Positions 1 through 10,472 are shown, counted from the first letter of the stretch. The stretch: 64,000 bases of DNA from Polynucleobacter sp. 30F-ANTBAC (GCF_018882385.1 NZ_JACVON010000001.1:976942-1040941), one strand, 5' to 3'. The notes: generated from the letters alone by a model not told the origin. Numbers and translations are program-made.

Positions 1-626
1 TCTGTTGAGGTAATTTGTAGTTGTTTTTTTCCGCGCGCGATAGAAAAAGAAAGCTGTTGAGTTGTTGTTGTATCAACTAATTGGTAAAAATCCCAGACCG
101 AATTAATTGGTTCAACTCCAATCATTTTAATTTGATCGCCTGACTTGAAGCCCCAACCCTCAGCCAACGAACCTTTTTGGACGTGTGCAACTATTGGATT
201 TATTTTTCTTAAAATAGTTTCAGCACGCTTATTCTCAAAACCCCTTAAATTGGAAAATATTTTTAGCAGGGTTTCTTCAGACGATTCCTGAATATTTAAA
301 TTAGATTTTTCAGTTTGAATTAATTTTTCTTTAGCTGCAGCAATGGGGTTACCAAGAGGTATTGTTTTGGGTAACTCATTATTCGCAACAGGATTTGTTG
401 GGATTACTTTAGTTGAATGCTCAACACCCAATTCAAGAAGATAGTCTGTAAATAATGGATTCTTAATGGCAATTGATGCGTTCTCTTTTGTAAAGTCTAA
501 GGTCTGTTGACCCAAGTAACCCATCCAAGCAGTAGCTAAAGCCAATATCAATAACGACAAGGCAAAAAACCAATAACTTAAACCTTTAATTTTTTTTATT
601 TTTTTATTCTTGCTATACATTCTCAT
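1..626 (-). CDS. PDZ-domain membrane-anchored protein (3' end cut by window edge)
   Basis: I translated this by hand; the frame is open from an ATG at 626 to the left edge, giving about 208 residues without a stop. A short basic cytoplasmic N-terminus (MRMYSKNKKIKKIK) is followed by one hydrophobic segment at about residues 16-36 and then a polar linker. The last ~65 residues have a PDZ pattern (VAHVQKGSLAEGWGFKSGDQ, then an Ile-rich strand). This architecture resembles type II secretion GspC, which links the inner-membrane platform to the secretin, but other PDZ proteins fit too. It lies 16 bases after the hypothetical protein at 643-1413 on the same strand, so the two are probably cotranscribed. 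The GspC idea is inference only. Confidence 0.7.
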   Translation of the reverse strand, partial: MRMYSKNKKIKKIKGLSYWFFALSLLILALATAWMGYLGQQTLDFTKENASIAIKNPLFTDYLLELGVEHSTKVIPTNPVANNELPKTIPLGNPIAAAKEKLIQTEKSNLNIQESSEETLLKIFSNLRGFENKRAETILRKINPIVAHVQKGSLAEGWGFKSGDQIKMIGVEPINSVWDFYQLVDTTTTQQLSFSIARGKKQLQITST

Positions 627-642
627 GGCTTTCTAGGTCATT

Positions 643-1413
643 CTATACAAATTGCTTTTTTAGTCTTTCGACGTCTTGGTGCTTAGCTCTCAAAACTAAC
701 TCCGCCTCTCTAACATCCATGAGCATGCGACAAGTTAATAAGTCCCGTAACCACGCTCCGGATTTCATTGCTATAACAGCTTCCTCAAGCAATATTTTTG
801 ACTCCGATTCCTCGGGCCTGACTCTAACAATCAAACAGGCGTCTTTATTACCATCCAACAGAGTGAGCTCCAAAAACTTCACTTGCGAATACTCGTGCCA
901 CTTTGAGCTAAGCACATAATCTCTGCTAAACAACTTAAATGCGACCCTGAGGCCAACATCCACAATTAATTGATCAACAAATAAATCGGTTAGTCCTATT
1001 TGCTTATGCCACTTTAGATCTTCAGCTTTAGCATCTGATTGCTTTTTAGGGTATGACCGAGTCTCTTCATATATCCTAAATAACGTTAATGGCAGTTGTT
1101 TTTTGGTAGCTAATTTTTTAGCTAATTCTGCATTGGCAGTGACCTGATAACGCTCTTGAGCTAAATTTTTCTGCAACATTTCAAAATCTCTATCTAAACT
1201 ACCTTGAATGAGATTAATTTCTTCAAGCGCCTTTTTCCATAACGGGTCTTGCTCTGCAACTTGTTTTTCCAGCATTAACTCTGAGGATAAATTCTCTTCG
1301 CTCTTATTTTTAGAGTTTTTGTAAGCCCAAAGGCCAATAAAAAGGAGAGTTATGAAAATGCACAAACCGACTATGACATAGCCTAGATTATTAATTGGGT
1401 AAAAATCTTGCAT
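643..1413 (-). CDS. Hypothetical membrane-anchored protein, 256 aa
   Basis: I do not recognise this family. One transmembrane helix lies at about residues 10-30 (YVIVGLCIFITLLFIGLWAY), followed by a charged, probably coiled-coil stretch at 35-90 and an alpha/beta-looking region at 115-230. It diverges from coaE and is followed after 16 bases by the PDZ protein. The pair may be a small envelope complex; the place next to coaE is where many proteobacteria keep pilD/pilC pilus assembly genes, but no similarity to those is visible. It looks like a real gene because it is long, has normal codon use and has no better overlapping frame. Function unknown. Confidence 0.75.
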   Translation of the reverse strand: MQDFYPINNLGYVIVGLCIFITLLFIGLWAYKNSKNKSEENLSSELMLEKQVAEQDPLWKKALEEINLIQGSLDRDFEMLQKNLAQERYQVTANAELAKKLATKKQLPLTLFRIYEETRSYPKKQSDAKAEDLKWHKQIGLTDLFVDQLIVDVGLRVAFKLFSRDYVLSSKWHEYSQVKFLELTLLDGNKDACLIVRVRPEESESKILLEEAVIAMKSGAWLRDLLTCRMLMDVREAELVLRAKHQDVERLKKQFV

Positions 1414-1501
1414 TTAACTCTTTTATTATGATTAATATATACAAAGTATATTAAAAACAAAGGGAATCGGGGCGAAATGTGCCTCTAAAATAGGTAATTC
1501 A

Positions 1502-2167
1502 ATGAATATATCAACCACTTTACCCTCCATAAAGGCTAAGCCCACCATTTTTCGGGTTGGATTAACTGGCGGCATTGGTAGTGGTAAAAGTGCAGCGGCC
1601 CACTGTTTAGAAAAATTGGGAGCCAAAATCATTGATTTTGACAAAATCGCCCATGAAATCACGGGGCCTAACGGTCAAGCCATGCCAAAAATTGCTGAAG
1701 TCTTTGGCTCAAGCTTTATTTTGCCTAATGGGGCTCTCAATAGAGAAAAAATGAGGCATGAAATTTTTCATAATTCTGGCGCCAAAGCTAGATTAGAAGA
1801 GATCACCCACCCCTTGATTAACCAAATATCAGATGACACCCTTGAAAAGGTTAGCTCACAAGCTAATTCTCCCTATGTTGTTTTTGTTGTGCCACTATTT
1901 TTTGAATCAGGCACTTGGTACCAGCAAGAGCCCCCAAGAATAGACCTGGTCGTTGTGGTTGATTGCCCAGAGGAGCTCCAACTATCTAGAGTTCAAGAGA
2001 GAAGTCATTTAGATAAAGCAACGGTACTTCAAATTATGGGTCATCAAATTAAGAGAGCCGACAGATTAAAGAAAGCCCAATTTATTATTGAAAATGATAA
2101 GGGTTTAGATCATCTAGAAATGCAGTGCCTAAATTTACACAATAAAATTCTTCAAAAAACTTCATAA
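1502..2167 (+). CDS. coaE: Dephospho-CoA kinase
   Basis: CoaE phosphorylates the 3'-hydroxyl of dephospho-CoA with ATP, the last step of coenzyme A synthesis, in the cytosol. The P-loop GLTGGIGSGKS lies at about residues 20-30, and the CoaE-typical DFDKIAHE segment follows at about 45-52. The 221-residue length is close to the usual ~200; about 16 extra residues precede the first beta strand, so a start slightly downstream is possible, although no better ATG was found. zapD follows after 42 bases on the same strand, the conserved coaE-zapD pairing of proteobacteria. Confidence 0.96.
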   Translation: MNISTTLPSIKAKPTIFRVGLTGGIGSGKSAAAHCLEKLGAKIIDFDKIAHEITGPNGQAMPKIAEVFGSSFILPNGALNREKMRHEIFHNSGAKARLEEITHPLINQISDDTLEKVSSQANSPYVVFVVPLFFESGTWYQQEPPRIDLVVVVDCPEELQLSRVQERSHLDKATVLQIMGHQIKRADRLKKAQFIIENDKGLDHLEMQCLNLHNKILQKTS

Positions 2168-2209
2168 AAACAGTTATTTCAAGGCTTTTTCAGTCTAGAA
2201 TCGCTCCAT

Positions 2210-2962
2210 ATGATCATTTATGAGTATCCTTTCAATGAGCTAGTTCGAAGCTTGCTTCGACTAGAGTACTTATTTGATCGGTTCCATTACCATGTTGAAA
2301 AAGATGATGCGCGAGATATGCATCAAGCCATTTCGATTATTTTTGATTTAGGCGAAATTACAGCAAGAGCAGATTTGAAATCAAGTTTAATGAAAGAGCT
2401 TGACCGTCAAAAGCATAGCCTTGAGTCTCTTAAAAATCAAAAAGGTGTTGATCAAGCTATTCTTGATAAAACGCTTAATGAAATGAATGTCATTTGGAAC
2501 AAAATTAATAACACCATTGGCAAACCCAATTCATTAATTACGGATAGCGAATGGTTGAACACAATTCGCACTCGCTTAAGTGTTCCAGGCGGTACAAGTC
2601 CTGTTGACTTGCCCTCCTATCATGCATGGCAATTTATCGATGCCCCCACAAGAAGGGACTCACTAAAATCCTATATGGCTCCACTGGAACCCTGGAGTGA
2701 AGCGAGTAGCATGTTCTTGAAATTGCTTAGAGAATCAAGTCAAGCGAGTAGCATGATTGCTACTAACGGGGCGTATCAACAAATGCTCTCTGGTAAAACT
2801 TATCAGTTAATGCGCATATCCATTAAAGATCCAAGCATCATCCCAGAAATTAGCGCTAACAAATACATGCTTTGGATTCGATTCATGGAGTGTGATGGTA
2901 TTAGCAAACCTAAACCATTACCTAAAGATTATGAATTTAAAATGTCTTTGTGTAACTTTTAA
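2210..2962 (+). CDS. zapD: Cell division protein ZapD
   Basis: ZapD (YacF, DUF1342) binds the C-terminal tail of FtsZ and bundles protofilaments at the Z ring. The N-terminus IYEYPFNELVRSLLRLEYLF is the family signature; the first ~120 residues are helical and the rest is a beta domain ending in IRFMECDG. The length of 250 residues is normal. It follows coaE and is convergent with mutT, 24 bases away. The small zinc protein YacG, which often follows zapD, has no room here. Its partner ftsZ lies about 8 kb away in this window. Confidence 0.95.
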   Translation: MIIYEYPFNELVRSLLRLEYLFDRFHYHVEKDDARDMHQAISIIFDLGEITARADLKSSLMKELDRQKHSLESLKNQKGVDQAILDKTLNEMNVIWNKINNTIGKPNSLITDSEWLNTIRTRLSVPGGTSPVDLPSYHAWQFIDAPTRRDSLKSYMAPLEPWSEASSMFLKLLRESSQASSMIATNGAYQQMLSGKTYQLMRISIKDPSIIPEISANKYMLWIRFMECDGISKPKPLPKDYEFKMSLCNF

Positions 2963-2986
2963 TCAAACTGTTACATCAAACTCAAC

Positions 2987-3418
2987 TTATAAAATAGATT
3001 GAAGCTTTTTCAGAATAGGTAATGTTGCCGGCAAAATTGGTTGCAACTCTGAAGCTTCAATATGAGGAATGTCGGTTAAAGGCAACCAAGCAATTGCCTG
3101 ATTTTCAAGACCCCTCAGTTCACCTTCCCAGTTACGAATTAAACAAACGTGTAAACGGACATAGGCGTGGGGATAATCATGCTCAATCGTTAAAAACTCT
3201 TTGGCATCCAAAATGCGAATGTTGATTTCTTCAGTTAACTCACGCTGAAGAGCTTCAAACAGGGATTCACCTGCTTCAATTTTTCCACCAGGAAACTCCC
3301 AATAGCCCGCGTAAGGCTTACCTTCTGGCCGCTGCCCCAATAAAACAGCGTCATCTTTTTTAAGCAAAACACCAACGGCTACCTCCACAATAGGTCGCCC
3401 TAATGAAGTATCTGCCAT
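2987..3418 (-). CDS. mutT: NUDIX hydrolase, MutT-type 8-oxo-dGTP diphosphatase
   Basis: This protein hydrolyses oxidised nucleotides such as 8-oxo-dGTP and so prevents A-to-C transversions. The Nudix box is clear: GGKIEAGES followed by ALQRELTEEINI. The reading frame extends upstream, but the start at 3418 is preferred: the ATG shares a base with the TAA of the upstream ATPase gene (TAATG), an AGGA lies about nine bases ahead, and the protein then starts just before the first beta strand (EVAVGVLL). The resulting 143 residues fit the family. It is the last gene of the likely secA-argJ-ATPase-mutT run. Substrate specificity is inferred from family and context. Confidence 0.9.
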   Translation of the reverse strand: MADTSLGRPIVEVAVGVLLKKDDAVLLGQRPEGKPYAGYWEFPGGKIEAGESLFEALQRELTEEINIRILDAKEFLTIEHDYPHAYVRLHVCLIRNWEGELRGLENQAIAWLPLTDIPHIEASELQPILPATLPILKKLQSIL

Positions 3419-4278
3419 TAATCGTCCTGTTGACCTGCCCAGTGCCGTGCGAATTGCCATGCAACACGACCTGATCTAGAACCTCGCTCCAACGCCCAAA
3501 TTAATGCCTCTGGTCTGGCTGCTTCGATCTGGGACTGATTTAAACCAAAGTGATTTAACCAATGTCCTACGATATCTAAATACTCATCTTGTTTGGGTGG
3601 GTAAAAAGAAATCCACAATCCAAAACGCTCTGATAAAGAAATTTTTTCCTCAACCACCTCACCCGGATGAATCTCACCATCCGATGTATGTCGATATGAC
3701 TCATTATCAGTCATATATTCCGGCAAGAGATGGCGGCGATTAGATGTTGCATAAATCAAAATATTTTCAACTTGCGCAGCTACAGAACCATCTAATGCAG
3801 ATTTAAGTGATTTATAACCTGACTCTCCATCTTCAAAAGATAGATCATCACAAAAGATAATAAATTTCTCAGGTCGTACTGCCAATAATTCAGTCAAGTC
3901 ACCCAAGTCAGTGAGGTGCTCTTTATCAACCTCAACCAACCTCAAACCTTTAGCAGCAAACTCATTCAAACAAGCTTTGATAAGCGAAGACTTACCAGTC
4001 CCTCGAGCACCAGTGAGCAAAACATTGTTCGCTGGTTTACCAGCGACAAAATGCTTGGTGTTACTAAATATTTGATCCTTTTGACGATCAATATGCTGAA
4101 GATCTGCAAAGGAAATATCGGAGGTATGTTTAACAGCCTGAAGATAGCCTAACTTACCTAACAAAGTATCTTTACGGCGCCAACGAAATGCAACCGCCGA
4201 ATTCCAATCAGCCTCAGATAACTCTTGAGGCATCCAGGCATCTAGTTTGGCTAATAAGCGATCTAATTTATCTGACAT
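3418..4278 (-). CDS. ATP-binding protein, DUF815 family
   Basis: This is a 286-residue AAA-type ATPase of the DUF815 family, found beside mutT, zapD and argJ in many beta- and gammaproteobacteria. Walker A is GARGTGKSS at about residues 90-98. Walker B is FIIFCDDLSFE at about 139-149, and YATSNRRHLLPEYM at about 176-189 is a sensor-1-like segment with Asn. No transmembrane or signal sequence is visible, so it is cytosolic. The biochemical role of the family is not established to my knowledge. Its stop overlaps the mutT start, which suggests coupled translation. Confidence 0.88.
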   Translation of the reverse strand: MSDKLDRLLAKLDAWMPQELSEADWNSAVAFRWRRKDTLLGKLGYLQAVKHTSDISFADLQHIDRQKDQIFSNTKHFVAGKPANNVLLTGARGTGKSSLIKACLNEFAAKGLRLVEVDKEHLTDLGDLTELLAVRPEKFIIFCDDLSFEDGESGYKSLKSALDGSVAAQVENILIYATSNRRHLLPEYMTDNESYRHTSDGEIHPGEVVEEKISLSERFGLWISFYPPKQDEYLDIVGHWLNHFGLNQSQIEAARPEALIWALERGSRSGRVAWQFARHWAGQQDD

Positions 4279-4315
4279 AAATAATAAGGTGAGTCACTAA
4301 ACCAAGACTTCAGAG

Positions 4316-5551
4316 TTAAGAGCGATAGTCTGCATTGATTGAGACATACTCATGAGATAGGTCACAAGTCCAAATGGTTTGTGAGGCTTTCCCGCGTCCC
4401 AAATCAGCCTTTACTTGAATTTCAGACTTCTTCATTACGCGCTGACCATCCTCTTCTTTATAGTCGGGATGGCGGCCACCGTTTTTAGCAACCCAAACAT
4501 CATCTAACCAGAGTTGAACACCGTTAACATCTAAATCAGCAATGCCTGCATATCCAATGGCAGCCAAAATACGGCCTAAATTAGGGTCGCTTGCAAAAAA
4601 AGCAGTCTTCACTAAAGGAGAATGTGCAATGGCTTCAGCAACCTGCTTACATTCTTCTTTATTCCTGCCACCATCAATTTGAATCGTGATGAACTTGGTT
4701 GCACCCTCACCATCACGCACAATCATTTGAGCAAGTTTTTGGCTAATCTCAGTAAGTGCTTTTTTAAATGCTTCATAAGCAACGCCAGAACTTGGAATCT
4801 CAAGACCAGACGCACCGGTCGCCATCACCACAAATGAATCATTGGTTGACGTATCACCATCAATCGTAATCGCATTAAAAGATACGTCTGCCACTTCCGT
4901 TGTTAATTTTTGCAATAAATCTTGTGCAATCTTGGCATCTGTAGCGACATATCCCAACATGGTAGCCATATTGGGATGAATCATCCCAGCACCTTTACTA
5001 ATACCTGTTAGAGTGATCTGTTGACCATTGACCTCTATTTTTGTGGAGCAGGCCTTAGGCTGTGTATCCGTCGTCATAATGGATTCCGCAGCATTCAACC
5101 AGTTATCAGCCTTTAGCCCACTGATCGCTTGAGGCATACCGGCAATGACTTTATCAACTGGCAAAGGCTCAAGAATGACCCCTGTCGAAAAAGGCAAGAC
5201 TTGCTCACGACGTATGCCTAAGAGCTTGGCTAATTCATCACAGGTTTTAATGGCATTCTGATACCCAGGCTCACCAGTACCAGCATTTGCATTACCCGTG
5301 TTAACTAAAAGTGCGCGGATTTGTAAATTTTCTTTTTGACTGACATTTAAGTGCTCACGACAAATTTGTACCGGTGCCGCACAAAAGCGATTTTTGGTAA
5401 ATACACCAGCAACACTTGTACCTTCAGCCAATTCAAAAACCAAAACATCCTTACGTCCCGGCTTTTTAATTCCTGCTTCCGCAAAACCTAAACGTAAGCC
5501 CTCAACAGGATTTAAATCACTTGCAATGGGTAAAGGTGAATTAACTGACAT
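4316..5551 (-). CDS. argJ: Bifunctional ornithine acetyltransferase / N-acetylglutamate synthase
   Basis: ArgJ transfers the acetyl group from N-acetylornithine to glutamate, recycling acetyl groups in arginine synthesis; many versions also make N-acetylglutamate from acetyl-CoA. The self-cleavage site is visible as [16 protein letters not shown], where the Thr after MA becomes the nucleophile of the beta chain. The frame opens at a GTG at 5557, but the ATG two codons later (5551) is the better start, with AAAGAG upstream; this gives 411 residues, normal for the family. It follows secA by 57 bases on the same strand. The secA-argJ arrangement is common in Burkholderiales. Confidence 0.95.
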   Translation of the reverse strand: MSVNSPLPIASDLNPVEGLRLGFAEAGIKKPGRKDVLVFELAEGTSVAGVFTKNRFCAAPVQICREHLNVSQKENLQIRALLVNTGNANAGTGEPGYQNAIKTCDELAKLLGIRREQVLPFSTGVILEPLPVDKVIAGMPQAISGLKADNWLNAAESIMTTDTQPKACSTKIEVNGQQITLTGISKGAGMIHPNMATMLGYVATDAKIAQDLLQKLTTEVADVSFNAITIDGDTSTNDSFVVMATGASGLEIPSSGVAYEAFKKALTEISQKLAQMIVRDGEGATKFITIQIDGGRNKEECKQVAEAIAHSPLVKTAFFASDPNLGRILAAIGYAGIADLDVNGVQLWLDDVWVAKNGGRHPDYKEEDGQRVMKKSEIQVKADLGRGKASQTIWTCDLSHEYVSINADYRS

Positions 5552-5608
5552 GTGCACACTCTTTAATAAAGCAAAAAAATAAATAACTCGGCTAGCTACA
5601 TTAAAAAA

Positions 5609-8350
5609 TTAGCTGAGTTGACCATGACATTGTTTGTACTTCTTACCACTGCCACATGGGCATGGGTCATTACGTCCTACTTTAGATCCATTTTGAATAG
5701 GCATTGATGTTTCTGAAGATTCATCTTCTTCTGACTCAGAGTTGGCATGCTGATACTGCACGCCCTTCAAGTCACTCAATTCTTCTTGCATGGATTCGGA
5801 TGCTTGAGCCAACTCTTCTGGAGTTTGAATCTTCACCAACATAATGGTTTTAGTCACATCCAGCTTCACAACATCTAATAGACGAGCAAACAATTCAAAT
5901 GATTCTCTTCGATACTCTTGCTTAGGATCTTTTTGAGCATACCCTCTTAAGTGAATGCCTTGACGCAAGTGATCTAGGGCTGCTAAATGCTCACGCCAAT
6001 TTGTATCAAGACTGTGCAAAGTGACTGAACGCTCAAAATTTGCAAATGAATCTCGGCCAACCATCTCAACCTTAGCTTGGTAAGCAGCCTCAGCAGCCTC
6101 AAGAACCTTAGTCAATAATTCTTCCGAATCTATTGATTCATCAGCATCAATTAAAGCCTGAAGGTTGATTGTTAGACCCCATTCATTGGCCAATAATTGC
6201 TGTAAACCAGGAATATCCCACTGCTCAATGACGGATTCTTGAGGGATATATTCAGCAAATAAATCAGAGAAGCAAGATTCGCGTAAATTAGCAATTAACT
6301 CGCCCACATCGCCTGTTTCTAGCACTTCATTTCTTAAGCGATAGATTTCTTTACGCTGATCGTTGGCGACGTCGTCATACTGCAATAGCTGTTTGCGTAT
6401 ATCAAAGTTTCGCGCCTCAACTTTGCGTTGAGCAGACTCAATAGAACGCGTCACCATGCCAGCCTCAATTGGCTCGCCTTCTGGCATCTTCAATCGATCC
6501 ATGATTGATTTCAAGCGCTCACCAGCAAAAATTCTTAGCAGCGCATCATCCAATGACAAATAGAACCTAGATGAGCCTGGATCCCCTTGACGAGCTGCTC
6601 GACCTCTTAATTGGTTATCAACGCGGCGACTTTCATGACGCTCCGTACCGATAATGTGCAAACCACCTGCTTGCATCACCACATCATGCAAACCTTGCCA
6701 TTCATCATGCAACTTTTGAATGCGTGTCTTTTTATCTTGATCCGATAATGTGTCATCCGCCTCAATCAATGAAGCCTGTTTTTCAACGTTACCGCCTAAA
6801 ACAATATCCGTTCCACGACCCGCCATATTCGTGGCGATCGTAATCATTTTGGGACGACCTGCTTGAGCAATAATTTCAGCTTCTTTGGCATGCTGTTTCG
6901 CATTAAGAACCTGATGAGGCAATTGTGCCTTGTCTAAAAGAGATGAAATCAACTCTGAATTTTCAATAGAGGTTGTTCCAACTAAAACTGGCTGACCACG
7001 TTCGTAACAAGAAACAACATCTTTAACAACAGCGTTATAACGCTCCATCGAAGACTTATAAATTTGATCTTGCTTATCAATACGTGCATTGATTCGATTG
7101 GGCGGAATAATGACCGTCTCTAGACCATAAATCTCTTGGAACTCATAAGCTTCTGTATCAGCCGTTCCAGTCATACCACCCAACTTACCGTACATACGGA
7201 AGTAATTCTGGAAAGTAATGGTTGCTAAGGTGCGATTTTCATTTTGAATAGCAACACCTTCTTTAGCTTCAACGGCTTGATGCAAACCATCTGACCAACG
7301 ACGACCATTCATTAAACGGCCGGTGAATTCATCAACAATAATGACTTCACCGTTTTGAACCACATAATGCTGATCTTTATTGAACAGCGTATGCGCTCTT
7401 AATGCAGCATAGACGTGATGCATCAATGTAATATTTTGAGGTGCGTATAAAGACTCACCTTCTTTAATTAAACCTAATTTAGTTAAAGCGTTTTCTGCTT
7501 TTTCGTGACCAGACTCCGTCAAGAAGACTTGGTGAGATTTTTCATCAACGATGTAATCACCTGGCGTAATGACGCCCGTACCATCTGCTTTTTCTTCGCC
7601 AAATTGTCTTGTCAAATATTGTGGCAAGGCATTCATGGTGACATAGACATCGGTGTGATCTTCTGCCTGACCAGAAATAATTAACGGTGTTCGTGCTTCG
7701 TCAATCAGAATCGAGTCAACTTCGTCAACAATGGCATAGGCCAAGCCACGTTGTACACGCTGGCCAACATCTTGCACCATGTTATCGCGGAGGTAGTCGA
7801 ACCCAAATTCGTTATTTGTGCCATATGTAATGTCTGACTTATAGGCACTTTGCTTGGCATCATGTTCCATATTTGACAAATTAACGCCAACTGTCAAACC
7901 TAAGAAGTTATATAACTTAGCCATCCACTCAGCATCACGCTGCGCCAAGTAATCATTGACTGTTACAACATGCACACCTTGACCAGCAAGAGCATTTAGG
8001 TAAACAGGTAGGGTCGCCGTCAGTGTTTTACCCTCGCCCGTGCGCATTTCTGCAATTTTGCCTTGATGCAACGCCAAACCACCCACCATTTGGACATCGA
8101 AATGGCGCATGCCCATCACCCGCTTACTGGCCTCTCGAACGACCGCGAATGCTTCGGGCAGGATCTCATCCAAACGATGCCCAGAAGCCAGTTTTGCCTT
8201 AAATTCAGCTGTTTTTGCCTGCAATGCGGCATCGTCCAAAGATGCCATACTCTGCTCGAGAGCATTAATCTGAGCGACAATGCGCTTATATTGTTTTATG
8301 AGCCGATCATTTCGGCTGCCGAATATTTTCTTGAGAAGACCAGTAACCAT
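5609..8350 (-). CDS. secA: Protein translocase ATPase SecA
   Basis: SecA is the motor that pushes unfolded preproteins through SecYEG. The 913 residues match full-length SecA. Visible are Walker [15 protein letters not shown] at about 103-116, the DEAD-like [16 protein letters not shown] at about 208-223, NMAGRGTDI in the second nucleotide domain, and the C-terminal zinc motif [17 protein letters not shown], which binds SecB and phospholipid. The start ATG overlaps the ATG of the divergent DciA-like gene (shared CATG), so its promoter must lie inside that neighbour. No secM-like arrest gene is visible upstream. Confidence 0.98.
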   Translation of the reverse strand: MVTGLLKKIFGSRNDRLIKQYKRIVAQINALEQSMASLDDAALQAKTAEFKAKLASGHRLDEILPEAFAVVREASKRVMGMRHFDVQMVGGLALHQGKIAEMRTGEGKTLTATLPVYLNALAGQGVHVVTVNDYLAQRDAEWMAKLYNFLGLTVGVNLSNMEHDAKQSAYKSDITYGTNNEFGFDYLRDNMVQDVGQRVQRGLAYAIVDEVDSILIDEARTPLIISGQAEDHTDVYVTMNALPQYLTRQFGEEKADGTGVITPGDYIVDEKSHQVFLTESGHEKAENALTKLGLIKEGESLYAPQNITLMHHVYAALRAHTLFNKDQHYVVQNGEVIIVDEFTGRLMNGRRWSDGLHQAVEAKEGVAIQNENRTLATITFQNYFRMYGKLGGMTGTADTEAYEFQEIYGLETVIIPPNRINARIDKQDQIYKSSMERYNAVVKDVVSCYERGQPVLVGTTSIENSELISSLLDKAQLPHQVLNAKQHAKEAEIIAQAGRPKMITIATNMAGRGTDIVLGGNVEKQASLIEADDTLSDQDKKTRIQKLHDEWQGLHDVVMQAGGLHIIGTERHESRRVDNQLRGRAARQGDPGSSRFYLSLDDALLRIFAGERLKSIMDRLKMPEGEPIEAGMVTRSIESAQRKVEARNFDIRKQLLQYDDVANDQRKEIYRLRNEVLETGDVGELIANLRESCFSDLFAEYIPQESVIEQWDIPGLQQLLANEWGLTINLQALIDADESIDSEELLTKVLEAAEAAYQAKVEMVGRDSFANFERSVTLHSLDTNWREHLAALDHLRQGIHLRGYAQKDPKQEYRRESFELFARLLDVVKLDVTKTIMLVKIQTPEELAQASESMQEELSDLKGVQYQHANSESEEDESSETSMPIQNGSKVGRNDPCPCGSGKKYKQCHGQLS

Positions 8351-8867
8351 GACTTTTATGAGGAAATTTAAGCCTCAAAGTTTAGCACCCAGACGGCCAT
8401 CTGCGAATGCCCGTCAAGCTTTAGCTTGCGTTGAAGAAAATAGTCCCCTCAGCAACCTGCTTCAACAGGTTGAAAATAATCAGCATTTACAAAGAGCTTT
8501 AGCCTTGAGCCTCAATAAGAATGGGCTTGAGATGGCTATTCCTTATATTAAGCTAGGTGGTTTTACTGAAGATTCAGGGGAGTTAAAACTATTTGCCGTG
8601 AATGCTGCTGTGGCAACGCGATTACAACAAAAACTACCATCCATCCTATTTAATCTTCAAGAACAGGGTTGGCCAGCTCAAAATATCACCATTAAACAGT
8701 CCCCAGGAGGGGTTGGAATCAGCCCAGAAAAGGTGGTTTTACCCCCTGAATCTCGTCCTATTTTTAGTGAAAAAGCTCAAAACTCCTGGGCAAAGCTACT
8801 TCCAACACTAGAAGATGGGTCTCCACTGAGGCTTGCCGTAGAAAAACTATTGAAAAATGGGCAATAA
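8349..8867 (+). CDS. DUF721 / DciA-like protein
   Basis: This 172-residue protein belongs to the DUF721 group, whose best-known member DciA loads or escorts the replicative helicase DnaB in bacteria without DnaC. The conserved core is [19 protein letters not shown], with a following [18 protein letters not shown] strand; the N-terminus is basic and rich in Arg and Pro ([20 protein letters not shown]). The frame is open upstream to 8280, but the ATG at 8349 (or 8358) is preferred because a GAGAAG element precedes it and upstream residues look like read-through of the secA antisense. It diverges from secA and converges on lpxC. Confidence 0.8.
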   Translation: MTFMRKFKPQSLAPRRPSANARQALACVEENSPLSNLLQQVENNQHLQRALALSLNKNGLEMAIPYIKLGGFTEDSGELKLFAVNAAVATRLQQKLPSILFNLQEQGWPAQNITIKQSPGGVGISPEKVVLPPESRPIFSEKAQNSWAKLLPTLEDGSPLRLAVEKLLKNGQ

Positions 8868-8881
8868 CCCATCAAAAGGGG

Positions 8882-8906
8882 TATTTGCCTAATTTTTAGG
8901 CAAATA
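8882..8906. terminator. Hairpin between convergent dciA-like gene and lpxC
   Basis: An 11-base perfect stem (TATTTGCCTAA paired with TTAGGCAAATA) with a three-base TTT loop covers the lpxC stop codon. It sits between two converging genes, where a bidirectional terminator is expected. The T-run after it is weak on both strands, so termination efficiency is uncertain. Confidence 0.6.
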
Positions 8907-9810
8907 ATGGCTTATCTGTTTGTGAATAAGCCTTAGGTGCACTTTCTTCAGTGAAAGTTTTAATTTCAAAGGAGCTAGGATCAGCAAACATACTTCTTAA
9001 AAGCGCATTATTCATAGCATGACCCGATTTTTCAGCAATATAAGCACCAACAATAGGGTGACCCGCTAAATACAAGTCACCAATGGCATCTAATATTTTA
9101 TGGCGGACAAACTCATCGTCATAACGTAATTCTTCGTTATTCAGGATTCGGTGCTCATCCAAAACAATCGCATTATCTAAGCTACCACCGCGCGCCAAAC
9201 CCATTTCTCGCAAAGCTTCCACCTCATGAGCAAAGCCAAATGTTCTTGCTCTACCAATCTCACGAGCATAAGTACTGTCAGCAAAATCAATCACATGTCT
9301 TTGACCGGTCTTATCAACAGCAGGGTGTTTGAAATCAATTGTGAAATCTAACTTGTATCCATTGAATGGTTCTAAACGCGCTAACTTTCCAGCCTCTCTA
9401 ACTTCAATCGCTTTTTTAATGACGATGAATTTTCTAGGGGCATCCTGTTCCTCTAAACCAGCAGATTCGATTAAGAAAAGGAAAGAAGCAGCACTACCAT
9501 CCATGATCGGAATTTCTTCGCAATCTAATTCGATAATTAGATTATCAATACCCAAACCTGCACAACCTGATAACAAATGTTCCACGGTCGATACACGGGT
9601 GTCGCCATTTTGCAGAACTGTCGCCAATCTTGTATCTGTGACAGCATGAGCATCAGCCTTGATGTCTTTTGATTCAGTTAAATCAGTTCTTCGAAAAATA
9701 ATGCCCGTATCAACTGGGGCAGGAAGGAGTTTCAGCGACACCTTGCGCCCAGTGTGTAAACCAATACCAACTGTTTTAACTGGGGCTGCAATGGTGCGCT
9801 GTTTCAACAT
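8896..9810 (-). CDS. lpxC: UDP-3-O-acyl-N-acetylglucosamine deacetylase
   Basis: LpxC removes the N-acetyl group from UDP-3-O-acyl-GlcNAc, the committed zinc-dependent step of lipid A synthesis, in the cytosol. The zinc His is in STVEHLLSG at about residue 79, and the other two ligands are the His and Asp of [15 protein letters not shown] at about 238-252; the last His of that motif is the catalytic base. The length of 304 residues is standard. It closes the dcw cluster after ftsZ and the peroxiredoxin gene, as in most proteobacteria. Confidence 0.98.
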   Translation of the reverse strand: MLKQRTIAAPVKTVGIGLHTGRKVSLKLLPAPVDTGIIFRRTDLTESKDIKADAHAVTDTRLATVLQNGDTRVSTVEHLLSGCAGLGIDNLIIELDCEEIPIMDGSAASFLFLIESAGLEEQDAPRKFIVIKKAIEVREAGKLARLEPFNGYKLDFTIDFKHPAVDKTGQRHVIDFADSTYAREIGRARTFGFAHEVEALREMGLARGGSLDNAIVLDEHRILNNEELRYDDEFVRHKILDAIGDLYLAGHPIVGAYIAEKSGHAMNNALLRSMFADPSSFEIKTFTEESAPKAYSQTDKPLFA

Positions 9811-9856
9811 ATCAATTTATATTTTCGAATAAGCTTATTTAATGAGTTTGCTAGAT

Positions 9857-10357
9857 TTAAAGAGCTTTAAGTGCTGAAGCAGCATCACTCACTTCAAACT
9901 GGCCTGGGCCTTCAACTGCTAAATGCTTAACAACACCATTATCAACAATCATCATGTAGCGATTTGAACGAACACCCATGCCGCGGGCAATTAAATCAAG
10001 CTCTAAACCCAACTTCTTGGTAAGCTCACCTGATCCATCAGCCATCATGCGAACAGTGCCATTCACTTTTTGATCTTTACCCCAAGCACCCATCACGAAA
10101 GCATCATTGACAGATACGCACCAAACTTCATCGACACCCTTGGCTTTTAACTCAGCAGCGTGAGCAACATAGCCCGGTACATGTTTTGCTGAACAAGTTG
10201 GCGTGTAGGCACCAGGTAAACCAAAAATAACAATTTTCTTACCTGCAGTTAATTTGCTGACTTCAAAAGCATTAGGACCGATTGCACAACCCTCTGTAGC
10301 AACGTCTAAATATTCATGAATAGTAGCGTTTGGTAATTGTTGTCCCACTGTAATCAT
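9857..10357 (-). CDS. Peroxiredoxin, Prx5/AhpE-like
   Basis: This thiol peroxidase reduces hydrogen peroxide and alkyl hydroperoxides. The peroxidatic Cys lies in PGAYTPTCSAKHVPGY, the PxxxTxxC motif of the Prx5 subfamily, at about residue 55; a second Cys appears in VDEVWCVSVNDAF. The frame opens 15 bases earlier, but ATG at 10357 has a good GGAGATAAAA element and starts at the conserved MITVGQQLP, giving 166 residues. It lies between ftsZ and lpxC on the same strand. No glutaredoxin domain is fused, so the reductant must be supplied by another protein. Confidence 0.93.
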   Translation of the reverse strand: MITVGQQLPNATIHEYLDVATEGCAIGPNAFEVSKLTAGKKIVIFGLPGAYTPTCSAKHVPGYVAHAAELKAKGVDEVWCVSVNDAFVMGAWGKDQKVNGTVRMMADGSGELTKKLGLELDLIARGMGVRSNRYMMIVDNGVVKHLAVEGPGQFEVSDAASALKAL

Positions 10358-10416
10358 TTTTATCTCCATCATTTTTAATTAATCAGTCATAACGAATATA
10401 AGCATTTTCTTGCTTA

Positions 10417-10472
10417 ATGCTGATGGTATCGCATGCGTCGTCATTTCGCAGGAGGCGCGCCACCATCAGCAT
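10417..10472. repeat. Long inverted repeat downstream of ftsZ
   Basis: ATGCTGATGGT at 10417-10427 is repeated inverted as ACCATCAGCAT at 10462-10472, an 11-base perfect stem. The 34-base loop holds a GGCGCGCC and a CGCATGCG palindrome. It lies between ftsZ and the peroxiredoxin gene. It could be a transcription attenuator, an mRNA-stabilising element or a relic of a small repeat; there is no T-run for a simple terminator. Confidence 0.6.

Noticed and set aside
2963..2986. The small zinc protein gene yacG between zapD and mutT
   Set aside because: Only 24 bases are available between the two stop codons.
8063..8371. A 102-codon open frame antisense to the start of secA
   Set aside because: Antisense shadow; it runs out of the secA gene into the DciA-like gene in another frame and has no family features.
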